Below, piece after piece: positions 7,721-14,318 of a stretch of 14,318 nt of DNA. The notes under the pieces are model-generated. The model worked only from the letters and a program-made list of their open reading frames with translations, was not told where the DNA came from and searched no databases. A program made the translations under genes and the position numbers. Numbering within the stretch: the first letter of the stretch is position 1; each line of letters opens with the position of its first letter. The stretch is from Deltaproteobacteria bacterium (GTDB taxonomy: Bacteria > Desulfobacterota > Desulfobacteria > Desulfobacterales > JAUVVS01). The stretch spans positions 1 to 14,318 of the forward strand of contig JAUVVS010000013.1 in assembly GCA_030604545.1 (NCBI GenBank). Reading direction: 5' to 3'.

Positions 7721-7803
7721 GAAATTAATCACGAAAGCACGAAATTACAAAAACACGAAAAATATAATTTTATTTCGTGATTTCAATCTTTCGTGATTTC
7801 TTG
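7721..7803. repeat. Inverted repeat of CACGAAA motifs
   Basis: ATCACGAAAG (7728-7737) and CTTTCGTGAT (7788-7797) form a perfect 10-bp inverted repeat flanked by further similarity (GAAAT / ATTTC). Extra CACGAAA copies sit inside. The centre is AT-rich. It is a third, distinct small inverted-repeat type and ends about 40 bp before the acyl-CoA dehydrogenase start. Together with the element at 7553-7680 it accounts for most of the 320 bp between pilC and the dehydrogenase. Confidence 0.6.
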
Positions 7804-7839
7804 GTCATTTGTGTATTACCGTTACAATAGGGGGAGCGA

Positions 7840-8976
7840 ATGATTCGGTCAAATCCTGAGGAAATGATCAGAAAAACCATGGCGAAGTTTGTGGACAATG
7901 AAGTCATCCCCGTAGCAAGGGAGCTGGATGAAAAAGGCGAATTTCCGGAAGCCTTGTTCAAAAAACTTGCTGATATGGGAATCCTGGGAATCAGATACCC
8001 GAAAAAGGTAGGCGGTTCCGGTGGAAATACAACTCTTTACTGTATTGCCATGCAGGAATTGGCCAGGGGCCTTATGAGTTTGGCTGCTACTGTGGCCATG
8101 CAGTGTCTCATGGCCACAAACGGGCTCTATCTCTATGGTACAAAAGAGATGCATGAAAAATTTCTTCGCCCGGCTCTAAAAGGAAAAAAAATTGGCGCAT
8201 TTCAGCTTACAGAGCCGGATGCAGGGTCTGATCTTGGTGCTGTGAAGACAAGGGCTACCAGGACCAGAGATGGATATGTCATTAACGGTATGAAAACCTG
8301 GTCAACAAGCGGTACAAAGGGGGATTTTCATACAGTTCTCTGTCAGACAGATCCGGATAAAGGATTAAAGGGGCTCGGATTTTTCCTGATTCCAAGTGAC
8401 ACACCTGGTTTTTCCCATAGTAAAAGATTCGATACTTTAGGAACAAGGACTTCATCACTGTCGGAGATCTATTTCAATAATTGTCATATTCCTTCTGAAT
8501 ACAGATTGGGAGAAGAGGGGAGGGGGCTTAATGTTCTATTGACCATCCTGGCAGAAATTAGGGTTATGACTGCTTCCCTGGCTTTGGGCCTGCACCGGGC
8601 CGCCATGGATGATTCAATCAAATATTGCAAAGAGCGAATAGCATTCGGCAAACCTATTGCACGATACCAGCTCATACAGGCAAAAATTGCAAACATGGCG
8701 GTAAATTTGGAGGCCGGTAGTCTCATGGTCGACAAGGTTGTCCGCCTGATTGATAAAAAGATTCCATGTTTGAATGAGGCCACTATGGCCAAATACTTCA
8801 CGGTTGAATCTGCATGCAAAACATCAGATGAAGCCATGAGGATTTTTGGGGGCTATGGCTATTCAATGGAATATCCTGTCCAGAGATATTACAGAGATAA
8901 TCGTTTCCTATTATACGGCGGAGGTACACATGAGGTTCTGCAAACAACCATTGCCAGGGAAATATTAAAAAAATAG
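7840..8976 (+). CDS. Acyl-CoA dehydrogenase
   Basis: A 378-aa FAD-dependent acyl-CoA dehydrogenase that introduces an alpha-beta double bond and passes electrons to ETF. It shows the helical N-terminal domain (1-115), family signature 1 LTEPDAGSD (123-131), the beta domain, then KERIAFGKPI (264-273) and signature 2 around IFGGYGYSMEYPVQRYYRD (335-353). Oddly, the usual catalytic Glu in the C-terminal YEGT motif is glycine here (YGGGT, 359-363). The helix-G position used by isovaleryl-CoA dehydrogenase is also not Glu, though E239 is one residue away. This suggests an unusual substrate or base; the substrate is not predictable. GGGGAG precedes ATG 7840. It is the first gene of the plus-strand acyl-CoA/mutase cluster, about 150 bp before the GntR regulator. 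Confidence 0.95.
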   Translation: MIRSNPEEMIRKTMAKFVDNEVIPVARELDEKGEFPEALFKKLADMGILGIRYPKKVGGSGGNTTLYCIAMQELARGLMSLAATVAMQCLMATNGLYLYGTKEMHEKFLRPALKGKKIGAFQLTEPDAGSDLGAVKTRATRTRDGYVINGMKTWSTSGTKGDFHTVLCQTDPDKGLKGLGFFLIPSDTPGFSHSKRFDTLGTRTSSLSEIYFNNCHIPSEYRLGEEGRGLNVLLTILAEIRVMTASLALGLHRAAMDDSIKYCKERIAFGKPIARYQLIQAKIANMAVNLEAGSLMVDKVVRLIDKKIPCLNEATMAKYFTVESACKTSDEAMRIFGGYGYSMEYPVQRYYRDNRFLLYGGGTHEVLQTTIAREILKK

Positions 8977-8981
8977 TAACC

Positions 8982-9101
8982 GTTCAGCCACTAAGGCACA
9001 AAGGCACAAAGAAGAACTATCAATTTTAACGTGTTTTTTATTAAAACGGTATTAAAAGAATTATACTATAATCTTTGTGTCTTCGTGCGTTGTGGCTGAA
9101 C
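8982..9101. repeat. 120-bp inverted-repeat (MITE-like) element between the dehydrogenase and regulator genes
   Basis: It is bounded by perfect GTTCAGCCAC (8982-8991) and GTGGCTGAAC (9092-9101). The similarity continues inward for about 30 bp on each side through GCACAAAG-type repeats. The core is AT-rich. The left arm closely matches 3121-3149. It starts 6 nt after the dehydrogenase stop codon, and its right end contains an in-frame GTG that extends the regulator ORF artificially. No transposase is encoded. Confidence 0.75.
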
Positions 9102-9124
9102 TATTACGAAAAAAGGAAATGCGG

Positions 9125-9829
9125 ATGGAAATCAAGGCTGAATTCAAAAATGTGGGTATAGAGCCTTTTAAGGGATTACCTGTAAGAAAGTCAACGGGGC
9201 AGTATGTTTTTGAGAATCTCAAAAAGGCCATTATCCTCGGAAGAATTTCCCCTGGTCAACGCCTTATAGAAAGTCGAATTGCAGATGCCCTTGATATAAG
9301 CAGAACACCAGTAAGAGAAGCGATTCATAAACTTGAACGTGAAGGATATCTAAAGAAACTGCCACGGGGTGGTTTTGCAGTTTTGGGTATGTCTCGGGAG
9401 GATATCGAAGAGACATTCGGCATCCGGAGTGTTCTTGAGAGTTATGCAGCAAGACTTGCGGCCATTAAGCATAAGGAAGAAGAACTGGAGCCTTTAGAAG
9501 CTAAAGCCGAAAAATACCTAGCGTGCCTGAACCGGGGAGAGATGGATGCACTGCTAAAAATCAACACTGAATTTCACGATTTACTCTATGTTATGAGTAG
9601 AAGCCCGAAATTGGAGAAAATGATCAGTGACCTCAAAGATCAGATTTATCGATTCAGACAGATAATACTGAAAAATAAAAAAATGGCAAAAAAGAGCCAC
9701 GAAGATCACAAGTTGATGTTAGAGTCCATCAGAAAGCGGGATGCGGATGGTGTGGAAAAGTTGGTCAGAGAGCATATTTTGAGAGGTCAGAGCGCCGTGT
9801 TGAAAGAATTTGATAAGCAGGGAATGTAG
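9125..9829 (+). CDS. GntR-family transcriptional regulator, FadR/FCD subfamily
   Basis: A 234-aa cytoplasmic repressor or activator responding to a small carboxylate or acyl compound. The N-terminal winged helix (about 22-88) has QYVFENLKKAIILGRISPG, then LIESRIADALDISRTPVREAI (48-67), the GntR signature, and a wing at GYLKKLPRGGF. The all-helical FCD effector domain (95-230) keeps the metal-site histidines H151, H195 and H217. The usual first ligand Asp is Asn147. ATG 9125 is chosen because AAGGA lies 7 nt before it; upstream starts (9119, GTG 9077) are too close to the RBS or inside a repeat. It lies between the dehydrogenase and the mutase genes on the same strand and is the likely regulator of the cluster. 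Confidence 0.93.
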   Translation: MEIKAEFKNVGIEPFKGLPVRKSTGQYVFENLKKAIILGRISPGQRLIESRIADALDISRTPVREAIHKLEREGYLKKLPRGGFAVLGMSREDIEETFGIRSVLESYAARLAAIKHKEEELEPLEAKAEKYLACLNRGEMDALLKINTEFHDLLYVMSRSPKLEKMISDLKDQIYRFRQIILKNKKMAKKSHEDHKLMLESIRKRDADGVEKLVREHILRGQSAVLKEFDKQGM

Positions 9830-9860
9830 TTACATGGGACTCAACTTCAAATATAGATGA

Positions 9861-9905
9861 TAAGGGTTAAGAAGCTTTGCTTAAAAGTACTTTTAATTTC
9901 CCTTA
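9861..9905. promoter_or_regulatory. Nested inverted repeats ahead of the mutase genes
   Basis: TTAAAAGTACTTTTAA (9881-9896) is a perfect 16-bp palindrome with a GTAC centre. It lies inside an outer TAAGGG/CCCTTA pair (9861-9866, 9900-9905). The position, between the GntR gene and the B12-subunit gene, suits either an operator or a transcription-attenuating hairpin. The spacing does not match the common FadR-type GT-N3-AC operator, so assignment to the adjacent regulator is inference only. Confidence 0.35.
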
Positions 9906-9979
9906 GAGGCTCGCCAAAGTCTGTTACTTTTTACATAGTTTTTAGTAAATATCCACATTCACCAAGGAGGGTATTCATT

Positions 9980-10372
9980 ATGGTTGAAAGAAAAATACGG
10001 ATTCTTGTAGCCAAACCGGATTTGGACGGTCATGATCGTGGTGCTAAAGTCGTGGCCCTGGCGTTGCGGGATGCAGGAATGGAAGTTACGTATTCCGGAC
10101 TGCATCAGAGCATAGACCAGATCGTAAGTACGGCAATTCAAGAGTCTTCGGATATTATTGGCCTCAGTATTATGACAGGTGCACATCTTCCCATTTGCCA
10201 AAAACTTATCAAAAGGATGCAGGCGGAAAAGATGGAAGATGTTCGTATAATCGTAGGGGGAGTCGTACCCAAGAATGATATCCCAAAGTTAAAAGAGATG
10301 GGTGTTCAGGGCGTCTTTCCCGGTGGTACCTCATTCGATAAAATTGTTCAGTCAATTAGATCTCTATTTTAA
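9980..10372 (+). CDS. B12-binding (small) subunit of an acyl-CoA mutase
   Basis: A 130-aa cobalamin-binding protein matching the C-terminal domain of methylmalonyl-CoA mutase, encoded separately as in the two-subunit mutases. The base-off B12 motif is complete: D16-x-H18-x-x-G21 (in KPDLDGHDRG), followed by GLSIM (61-65, the SxL-type motif) and GGVVP (93-97). H18 is the lower axial cobalt ligand. ATG 9980 has a near-perfect AAGGAGG 9 nt upstream; an in-frame upstream ATG at 9857 would add 41 non-conserved residues and is rejected. The large-subunit gene begins 25 nt further on, so the two are co-transcribed. It is intact, while its partner is interrupted. Confidence 0.93.
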   Translation: MVERKIRILVAKPDLDGHDRGAKVVALALRDAGMEVTYSGLHQSIDQIVSTAIQESSDIIGLSIMTGAHLPICQKLIKRMQAEKMEDVRIIVGGVVPKNDIPKLKEMGVQGVFPGGTSFDKIVQSIRSLF

Positions 10373-10396
10373 TTGGAGGTGTTTTTGGAGGTGTTT
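10373..10396 (+). repeat. Tandem duplication containing the ribosome-binding site
   Basis: TTGGAGGTGTTT occurs twice back to back (10373-10384 and 10385-10396), filling the whole gap between the two mutase genes. Each copy holds a strong GGAGG. The second is 6 nt from ATG 10398 and decides that start; the first begins directly at the small-subunit stop. Confidence 0.85.
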
Positions 10397-10397
10397 A

Positions 10398-12026
10398 ATG
10401 GGAATTGCAAGGTATATTAAGGACGAAAAAGATTCCATTAAGGAAGTAATTTATCAATCAGGCATTCATGTTGAGCCGGTGTATGGCCCAAAGAACCTCG
10501 AAGAAGTTGGGTTTGACTATAAAAATGACCTTGGGGATCCAGGGGAATACCCTTTCACACGTAATATACACCCTTTGGGATACCGCAGCAGGGCTTGGAC
10601 TATTTGGTAATATACGGGATTTGGAACACCGGCCGAGACAAATCAGCGATTTAAATACATGATTGCACATGGCCAGACGGGGTTGAACGTGGCCTTTGAT
10701 TTACCCACTCAAATGGGTCTCGATTCTGATGATCCAAAGTCGGCGGGTGAAGTGGGACGTGTCGGAATGGCCGTGGATTCCCTTCGCGACTTTGAGATTG
10801 CTTTTCAAGACATCCCCTTTGACAAGATCGGTTCGGGATTGACCATCAACGCCAATGCTTCAGTGATGTTGGCTATGTACCAGACAGTGGCGGAGAAATT
10901 CGGATATACCAAAGAGACCATCAGTGCAACCCCGCAAAACGATATTCTTAAAGAGATGATTGGTCGAGGGGCATGGATCTTCCCGGTGGAACACGGCGTT
11001 CGCCTTGTGGGTGACACCATTGAATATGCCGTGAAAGAACTTCCGCGATGCAACCCGGTTAGTATTTGTGGCTACCATATTCGTGAATCAGGCGCCACCC
11101 CGGTTCAGGAAATTGCATGTGCATTTGAAATTGCCAAGGCCTATATCGAGAATGTAATGGATAGAGGTTTAAAACCTGAAGATTTCGTGGGACGATTTTC
11201 ATTTAACTTGAATGTTTTTGGAAACTTCTGGGAACAGATTGCCAAATTTAGAGCGGCTCGAAAGCTCTGGGCAAAGATTTTGAGAGAGGAATACGGGGTT
11301 CAGGAAAAGAAAAAGCTTTTCTTAAGAGGACTATTCGGAGGTGGCGGAAGTGGCCTGACAAAGGAGCAGCCGGAAAACAACATTATACGAAGTGCTTATT
11401 ATGCCCTGGCGGCAGCTCTTGGCGGGGCGCAAACAACCGCGCTGTGCTCTTTTGACGAGGCCTATACTATTCCCACTCCCAGGGCGGCTCTTTTATCACT
11501 TCGAACTCTAGAAATCCTCATGGAGGAGGTTGGGTTGCGTGATACGGTTGACCCCCTTGCCGGGTCCTATTTTATTGAAACACTGACCAAGCAGATGGAG
11601 GAAAAAATTTTAGAAGAGATGAAGCGGGTACAAGAAATGGGCGGTATGATTAATGCCGTGGCGAAAGGATATATACAGCGAGAAGTGGCCAAACAGGCTT
11701 ATGAATTTGAAAAAAGGCTCCAGAATAAGGAAGTCATTAAGGTTGGAGTCAATAAATATACAGAGGGAGATCATCCGGAAGTGGAACTACATGAATACAA
11801 CGAGGCGTGGGCTGACGAGCAGATTGCCGATCTCAAGGAGCTTAAACGCACACGCGATGGCAATGCGGTGTCTCAAATGCTGAAAAAGCTGGAGCAGGCA
11901 ACGCGAGACGGGAAAAACGTTATGCCTGCACTTGTGGAATGTTGTAAGGTTTATGCAACAGTGGGAGAGATGACCGGCGTTTTTCAAGACATCTTTGGCG
12001 TGTGGGATGAACCGAGTATCTTTTGA
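10398..12026 (+). pseudogene. Methylmalonyl-CoA-mutase-family large subunit, interrupted by an in-frame TAA
   Basis: The catalytic (TIM-barrel) subunit of a B12-dependent acyl-CoA mutase, 542 codons plus stop. Codons 1-70 (to WTIW) and 72-542 (YTGFGTPAETN onward) are in one frame, separated only by TAA at 10608-10610. Family motifs run across the stop: GEYPFTR (49-55), then GQTGLNVAFDLPTQMG, TPQNDILKE, GYHIRESGATPVQE and DPLAGSYFIE. Y72, R190 and H227 have the same spacing as Y89, R207 and H244 of the Propionibacterium mutase, so there is no frameshift. Retained Tyr and Arg favour a carboxyl-bearing (malonyl/succinyl-type) substrate. Codon 70 is Trp where the family has Arg. A new start at ATG 10659 has no RBS and would lose R65 and Y72. 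Either the gene is newly inactivated or the base is a sequence error. The paired small subunit is intact. Confidence 0.85.
10608..10610 (+). other. Premature in-frame TAA (expected Gln codon)
   Basis: The methylmalonyl-CoA mutase family has Arg-Gln-Tyr here (R87-Q88-Y89 of the Propionibacterium enzyme). The window reads TGG-TAA-TAT. Both TGG from CGG and TAA from CAA need a single C-to-T change at a first codon position. TAA ends at least six neighbouring genes normally, so a general reassignment of TAA is not supported. Confidence 0.85.
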
Positions 12027-12057
12027 TTAGTAAAAGCGGAATTTGTAGGAAGGAAAA

Positions 12058-14157
12058 ATGAATCTCGAAACAAACTTGTTGCGTTTGGGATGTGACATTG
12101 GCGGCACATTTACCGATTTCGTGCTTGTCAACAGCACTACCGGGGAGTTCCAAACAAATAAATGTCTCACCACACCGAAAGATCCATCAGATGCCGTGGA
12201 ACATGGTATTCGACAGTTACTCGATCGCACACATCATCTTATGACAAAAATCGATGAGATTATACACGGCACCACCCTTGTTATTAATGCCATTATCGAG
12301 AGAAAGGGGGCACGAACAGGACTGATTACCACAAAAGGCTTTGCTGATGTTCTTGAACTGGGAAGAGAGATCAGATACGACGCATATGTTATATTTTCTG
12401 AATATCCGGAGCCGCTTGTTCCAAGATTCCTTCGTATGGAAGTTAATGAAAGGATTACCAGCGATGGTAGAGTGATCAAAGAGATGCATTCCGGAGAGGT
12501 GAAAAAGGTTCTATATAAGTTGTTGGATTTGGGGATTGAGTCTTTAGCTATATGCCTTATCAATTCATACGAAAACCCGGTCCACGAGATAAAGATTAAG
12601 GATATAGTTCAGAAAAGGGCCCCTGAGCTTTCTTTATCTACTTCATTTGAAGTATTGCCTCAGATTAGAGAGTATGAAAGGACGTCCACTACGGTTACAA
12701 ATGCCTATGTTAAACCGATCACTGCAATGTATTTGTATAAGCTTTCCTCTCGCTTGGAGTCTCTGGGATTTAGAGGAAAGCTGTTTATTATGCTCTCTTC
12801 CGGAGGCATAACATCGGTGGAAACCGCTCGTGAATTTCCGGTGCGAATTATCGAGTCCGGCCCTACAGCTGCGGTAATAGCATCCCAGTACTTTGGAAGG
12901 ATGTTTCAGATTAAAGATATTTTCTGTTTTGATATGGGAGGGACGACTGCCAAATCCTGCCTTATTCAGAAGGGCCAAGCAGGTCTGGTCTCTACTTTTG
13001 AAGTGGGCCGAGTACAAAGGTTTAAAAAAGGGAGTGGTCTTCCGATACAGGTACCAGTGGTGGATTTGATGGAGATTGGCGCAGGAGGAGGGAGTATAGC
13101 GAGGATTAATAAAATGGGGCTTCTTCAGGTAGGCCCGGAAAGCTCTGGTGCTGATCCCGGACCGGCCTGTTATGGCCAGGGAGGAGATGAGCCGACAGTA
13201 ACCGATGCCGATCTTGTTTTGGGTTATTTAGATCCGAATTACTTTTTAGGCGGTACTATGATACTTGACAAGGAGGCGTCTAAGAAAGCCATCGAGGAAA
13301 AGGTTGCTCAACCGCTAAATACTAAATTAATGGAAGCAGCCTTTGGTATCCACGACCTAATTAATGAAACTATGGCTTCTGCTGCAAAGACGCACATTGC
13401 GGAAAAGGGTGGGAACCCAAATATTATTACCATTTCTGCTTTTGGCGGTGCCGGACCTGTTCATGCATACGGATTGGCCAGGAAAATCGGTGCCCCGCGC
13501 ATACTCGTTCCTCCGCTGGCAGGGGTTGGTTCTGCTCTGGGTTTTTTCACCGCACCAATTGCCTTTGATTTGTCCAGGAGCCACATAGTGAATTTGGATG
13601 AAGCGGATTTTGAGGAAATTGAACGTCTATTTAGCGAACTTGAACATGAAGGGGCAGCAATACTTAAAGAGGCAAAAAAAGGAAAGACATTACAATTTGA
13701 ACGTTCTATTATGATGCGATTTGTGGGGCAAGGTGCAGAGACAGATCTCCCCATTGAAAGAAAGCCTTTTAATAAATGGAAAAAAGAGGAGATAAGGAAC
13801 CTTTTTGATGATATATACAAGGGGCTGTATGGGAGAACTTATTTAGAGACACCGGTTGAATTTGTTACTTTTAAAGTAAGAGCCGGCCTGCCGAAACGCC
13901 CATTTCACATTCCCCTCCTGGAACAGAAAAAGGGGCGATTAAAAGATTGCATTAAAGGAGAACGCCCAGCCTTCTCACTGATTAAAAAGGAATTTGTTCC
14001 CTTTAAGGTATATGATAGATACCGACTATTTTCGGGCGCTATTCTGGATGGTCCTGCCATTGTTGAAGAGAGAGAGTCAACAATCGTCATCGGAGAAGAT
14101 GCCCAAGGCTCGGTGGATGAATATGGATTCGTATGGATCAATTTGATTGATGATTGA
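12058..14157 (+). CDS. Hydantoinase/oxoprolinase family protein, HyuA-like subunit
   Basis: A 699-aa protein of the ATP-dependent hydantoinase A / 5-oxoprolinase / acetone-acetophenone carboxylase family (ASKHA fold). It has phosphate-1 motif GCDIGGTFTDF (11-21), HGTT (70-73), the family stretch EYERTSTTVTNAYVKP (205-220), ESGPT (266-270), FDMGGTTAK (291-299), a GAGGGSIARI and DPGPACYG block near 345-375, and SAFGGAGPVHAYGLA with PPLAGVGSALG further on. Length is that of a complete HyuA subunit. AGGAAGGA precedes ATG 12058, 31 nt after the mutase. Members act with a HyuB subunit, whose gene would be expected next but is not in the 161 bp left. Exact reaction (ring opening versus ATP-driven carboxylation) cannot be told. 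The stop codon lies inside a 7-bp tandem repeat. Confidence 0.92.
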   Translation: MNLETNLLRLGCDIGGTFTDFVLVNSTTGEFQTNKCLTTPKDPSDAVEHGIRQLLDRTHHLMTKIDEIIHGTTLVINAIIERKGARTGLITTKGFADVLELGREIRYDAYVIFSEYPEPLVPRFLRMEVNERITSDGRVIKEMHSGEVKKVLYKLLDLGIESLAICLINSYENPVHEIKIKDIVQKRAPELSLSTSFEVLPQIREYERTSTTVTNAYVKPITAMYLYKLSSRLESLGFRGKLFIMLSSGGITSVETAREFPVRIIESGPTAAVIASQYFGRMFQIKDIFCFDMGGTTAKSCLIQKGQAGLVSTFEVGRVQRFKKGSGLPIQVPVVDLMEIGAGGGSIARINKMGLLQVGPESSGADPGPACYGQGGDEPTVTDADLVLGYLDPNYFLGGTMILDKEASKKAIEEKVAQPLNTKLMEAAFGIHDLINETMASAAKTHIAEKGGNPNIITISAFGGAGPVHAYGLARKIGAPRILVPPLAGVGSALGFFTAPIAFDLSRSHIVNLDEADFEEIERLFSELEHEGAAILKEAKKGKTLQFERSIMMRFVGQGAETDLPIERKPFNKWKKEEIRNLFDDIYKGLYGRTYLETPVEFVTFKVRAGLPKRPFHIPLLEQKKGRLKDCIKGERPAFSLIKKEFVPFKVYDRYRLFSGAILDGPAIVEERESTIVIGEDAQGSVDEYGFVWINLIDD

Positions 14158-14178
14158 TGATTGGCGATTTTCGATTCA
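14144..14178. repeat. Degenerate 7-bp tandem repeat across the hyuA stop
   Basis: Five consecutive heptamers with a GATT core: TGATTGA twice exactly, then TGATTGG, CGATTTT and CGATTCA. The first two units encode the last residues (I-D-D) and stop of the HyuA-like protein. Because the unit is not a multiple of three, gain or loss of a copy would move the stop codon. Confidence 0.7.
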
Positions 14179-14318
14179 ATATTGATTGTCTCGTAATTAG
14201 TGTCCTGTTATGAAAGTTATTTCCTTAAAACAGGCAATTTAAGTTTCCTTTAAATTGATATGGAATTTTTTCGTAATCATAATCTTACTCATAATCGTAA
14301 TCTAATAGGTTATCATCA
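14179..14318. other. Noncoding end of window with short repeats
   Basis: No gene is supported here. A CCTGTT/AACAGG inverted pair (14204-14209, 14229-14234) has a long loop and no T-run, so it is a poor terminator. CGTAATC occurs twice (from 14272 and from 14296) among several ATAATC-like units, a low-complexity stretch. The expected hyuB partner does not begin before the window ends. Confidence 0.5.

Noticed and set aside
7721..7803. CRISPR-like array of CACGAAA units
   Set aside because: The units are irregular in spacing and orientation and form an inverted repeat, with no constant repeat/spacer pattern and no cas gene.
8982..9101. Rho-independent terminator of the dehydrogenase gene
   Set aside because: The arms are too far apart and imperfect and no T-run follows; the match to 3121-3149 shows a dispersed repeat.
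9830..9979. Cobalamin riboswitch upstream of the mutase small subunit
   Set aside because: The 150-bp spacer is too short for the full structure and I saw no B12-box-like sequence; only small palindromes are present.
10302..10610. A separate 102-aa gene ending at the TAA
   Set aside because: From 10398 it is the true N-terminus of the mutase large subunit; the part before that overlaps the small-subunit gene in another frame. It is not an independent gene.
10608..10610. Selenocysteine or pyrrolysine recoding
   Set aside because: The codon is TAA, not TGA or TAG, and the expected residue is Gln. TAG also ends the IHF-type, dehydrogenase and GntR genes here.
10560..10660. Frameshift as the cause of the mutase break
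   Set aside because: Both halves are in the same frame and active-site spacing equals that of a characterised mutase, so no indel is present.
14204..14234. Terminator after the HyuA-like gene
   Set aside because: The stem is only 6 bp with a 19-nt loop and no T-run after it.

Overview
The window looks like a chromosomal segment of an anaerobic deltaproteobacterium, most likely Desulfobacterales-like. This rests on an 894-codon DHH/CBS/tRNA nucleotidyltransferase fusion typical of that group, the trpS-scpA-scpB order, a fatty- or organic-acid type acyl-CoA cluster with a two-subunit B12 mutase, and many short inverted-repeat elements in AT-rich spacers. The taxonomic call is inference from gene content. 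No search was run.

Layout. Positions 1-5838 are read on the minus strand: the DHH-CBS-nucleotidyltransferase fusion (tRNA 3'-end enzyme), trpS, scpA and scpB (condensin partners of SMC), an IHF/HU-type DNA-bending protein, and tRNA-Val(CAC) with its own rho-independent terminator. This is a housekeeping block for tRNA maturation and charging and for chromosome organisation. Positions 5839-6313 are a divergent intergenic region with a MITE-like element, a good sigma-70 promoter and a 19-bp palindrome. From 6314 on, everything is on the plus strand: a lone pilC, then an acyl-CoA dehydrogenase, a GntR/FCD regulator, the B12-binding subunit and the catalytic subunit of a methylmalonyl-CoA-mutase-family enzyme, and an ATP-dependent hydantoinase/oxoprolinase (HyuA) protein. 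Its usual HyuB partner is not in the window.

The plus-strand genes from 7840 to 14157 look like a regulated catabolic cluster. A B12-dependent carbon-skeleton rearrangement (small plus large subunit), an acyl-CoA oxidation and a HyuA-type ATP-dependent hydrolase/carboxylase step would act on a branched or dicarboxylic acyl-CoA. The substrate cannot be read from the sequence.

The most notable observation is that the mutase large subunit is broken by one in-frame TAA at codon 71. The stop sits exactly where the family has the Gln next to the active-site Tyr, and the codon before it encodes Trp where the family has a conserved Arg. Both changes are C-to-T transitions and the rest of the gene is intact. 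Other points are several families of short inverted-repeat elements, two of which have donated false N-terminal extensions to neighbouring ORFs; an acyl-CoA dehydrogenase with glycine at the usual catalytic glutamate position; a duplicated Shine-Dalgarno in front of the mutase; and a 7-bp tandem repeat running through the hyuA stop codon. I saw no defence system, CRISPR array, prophage or intact insertion sequence.
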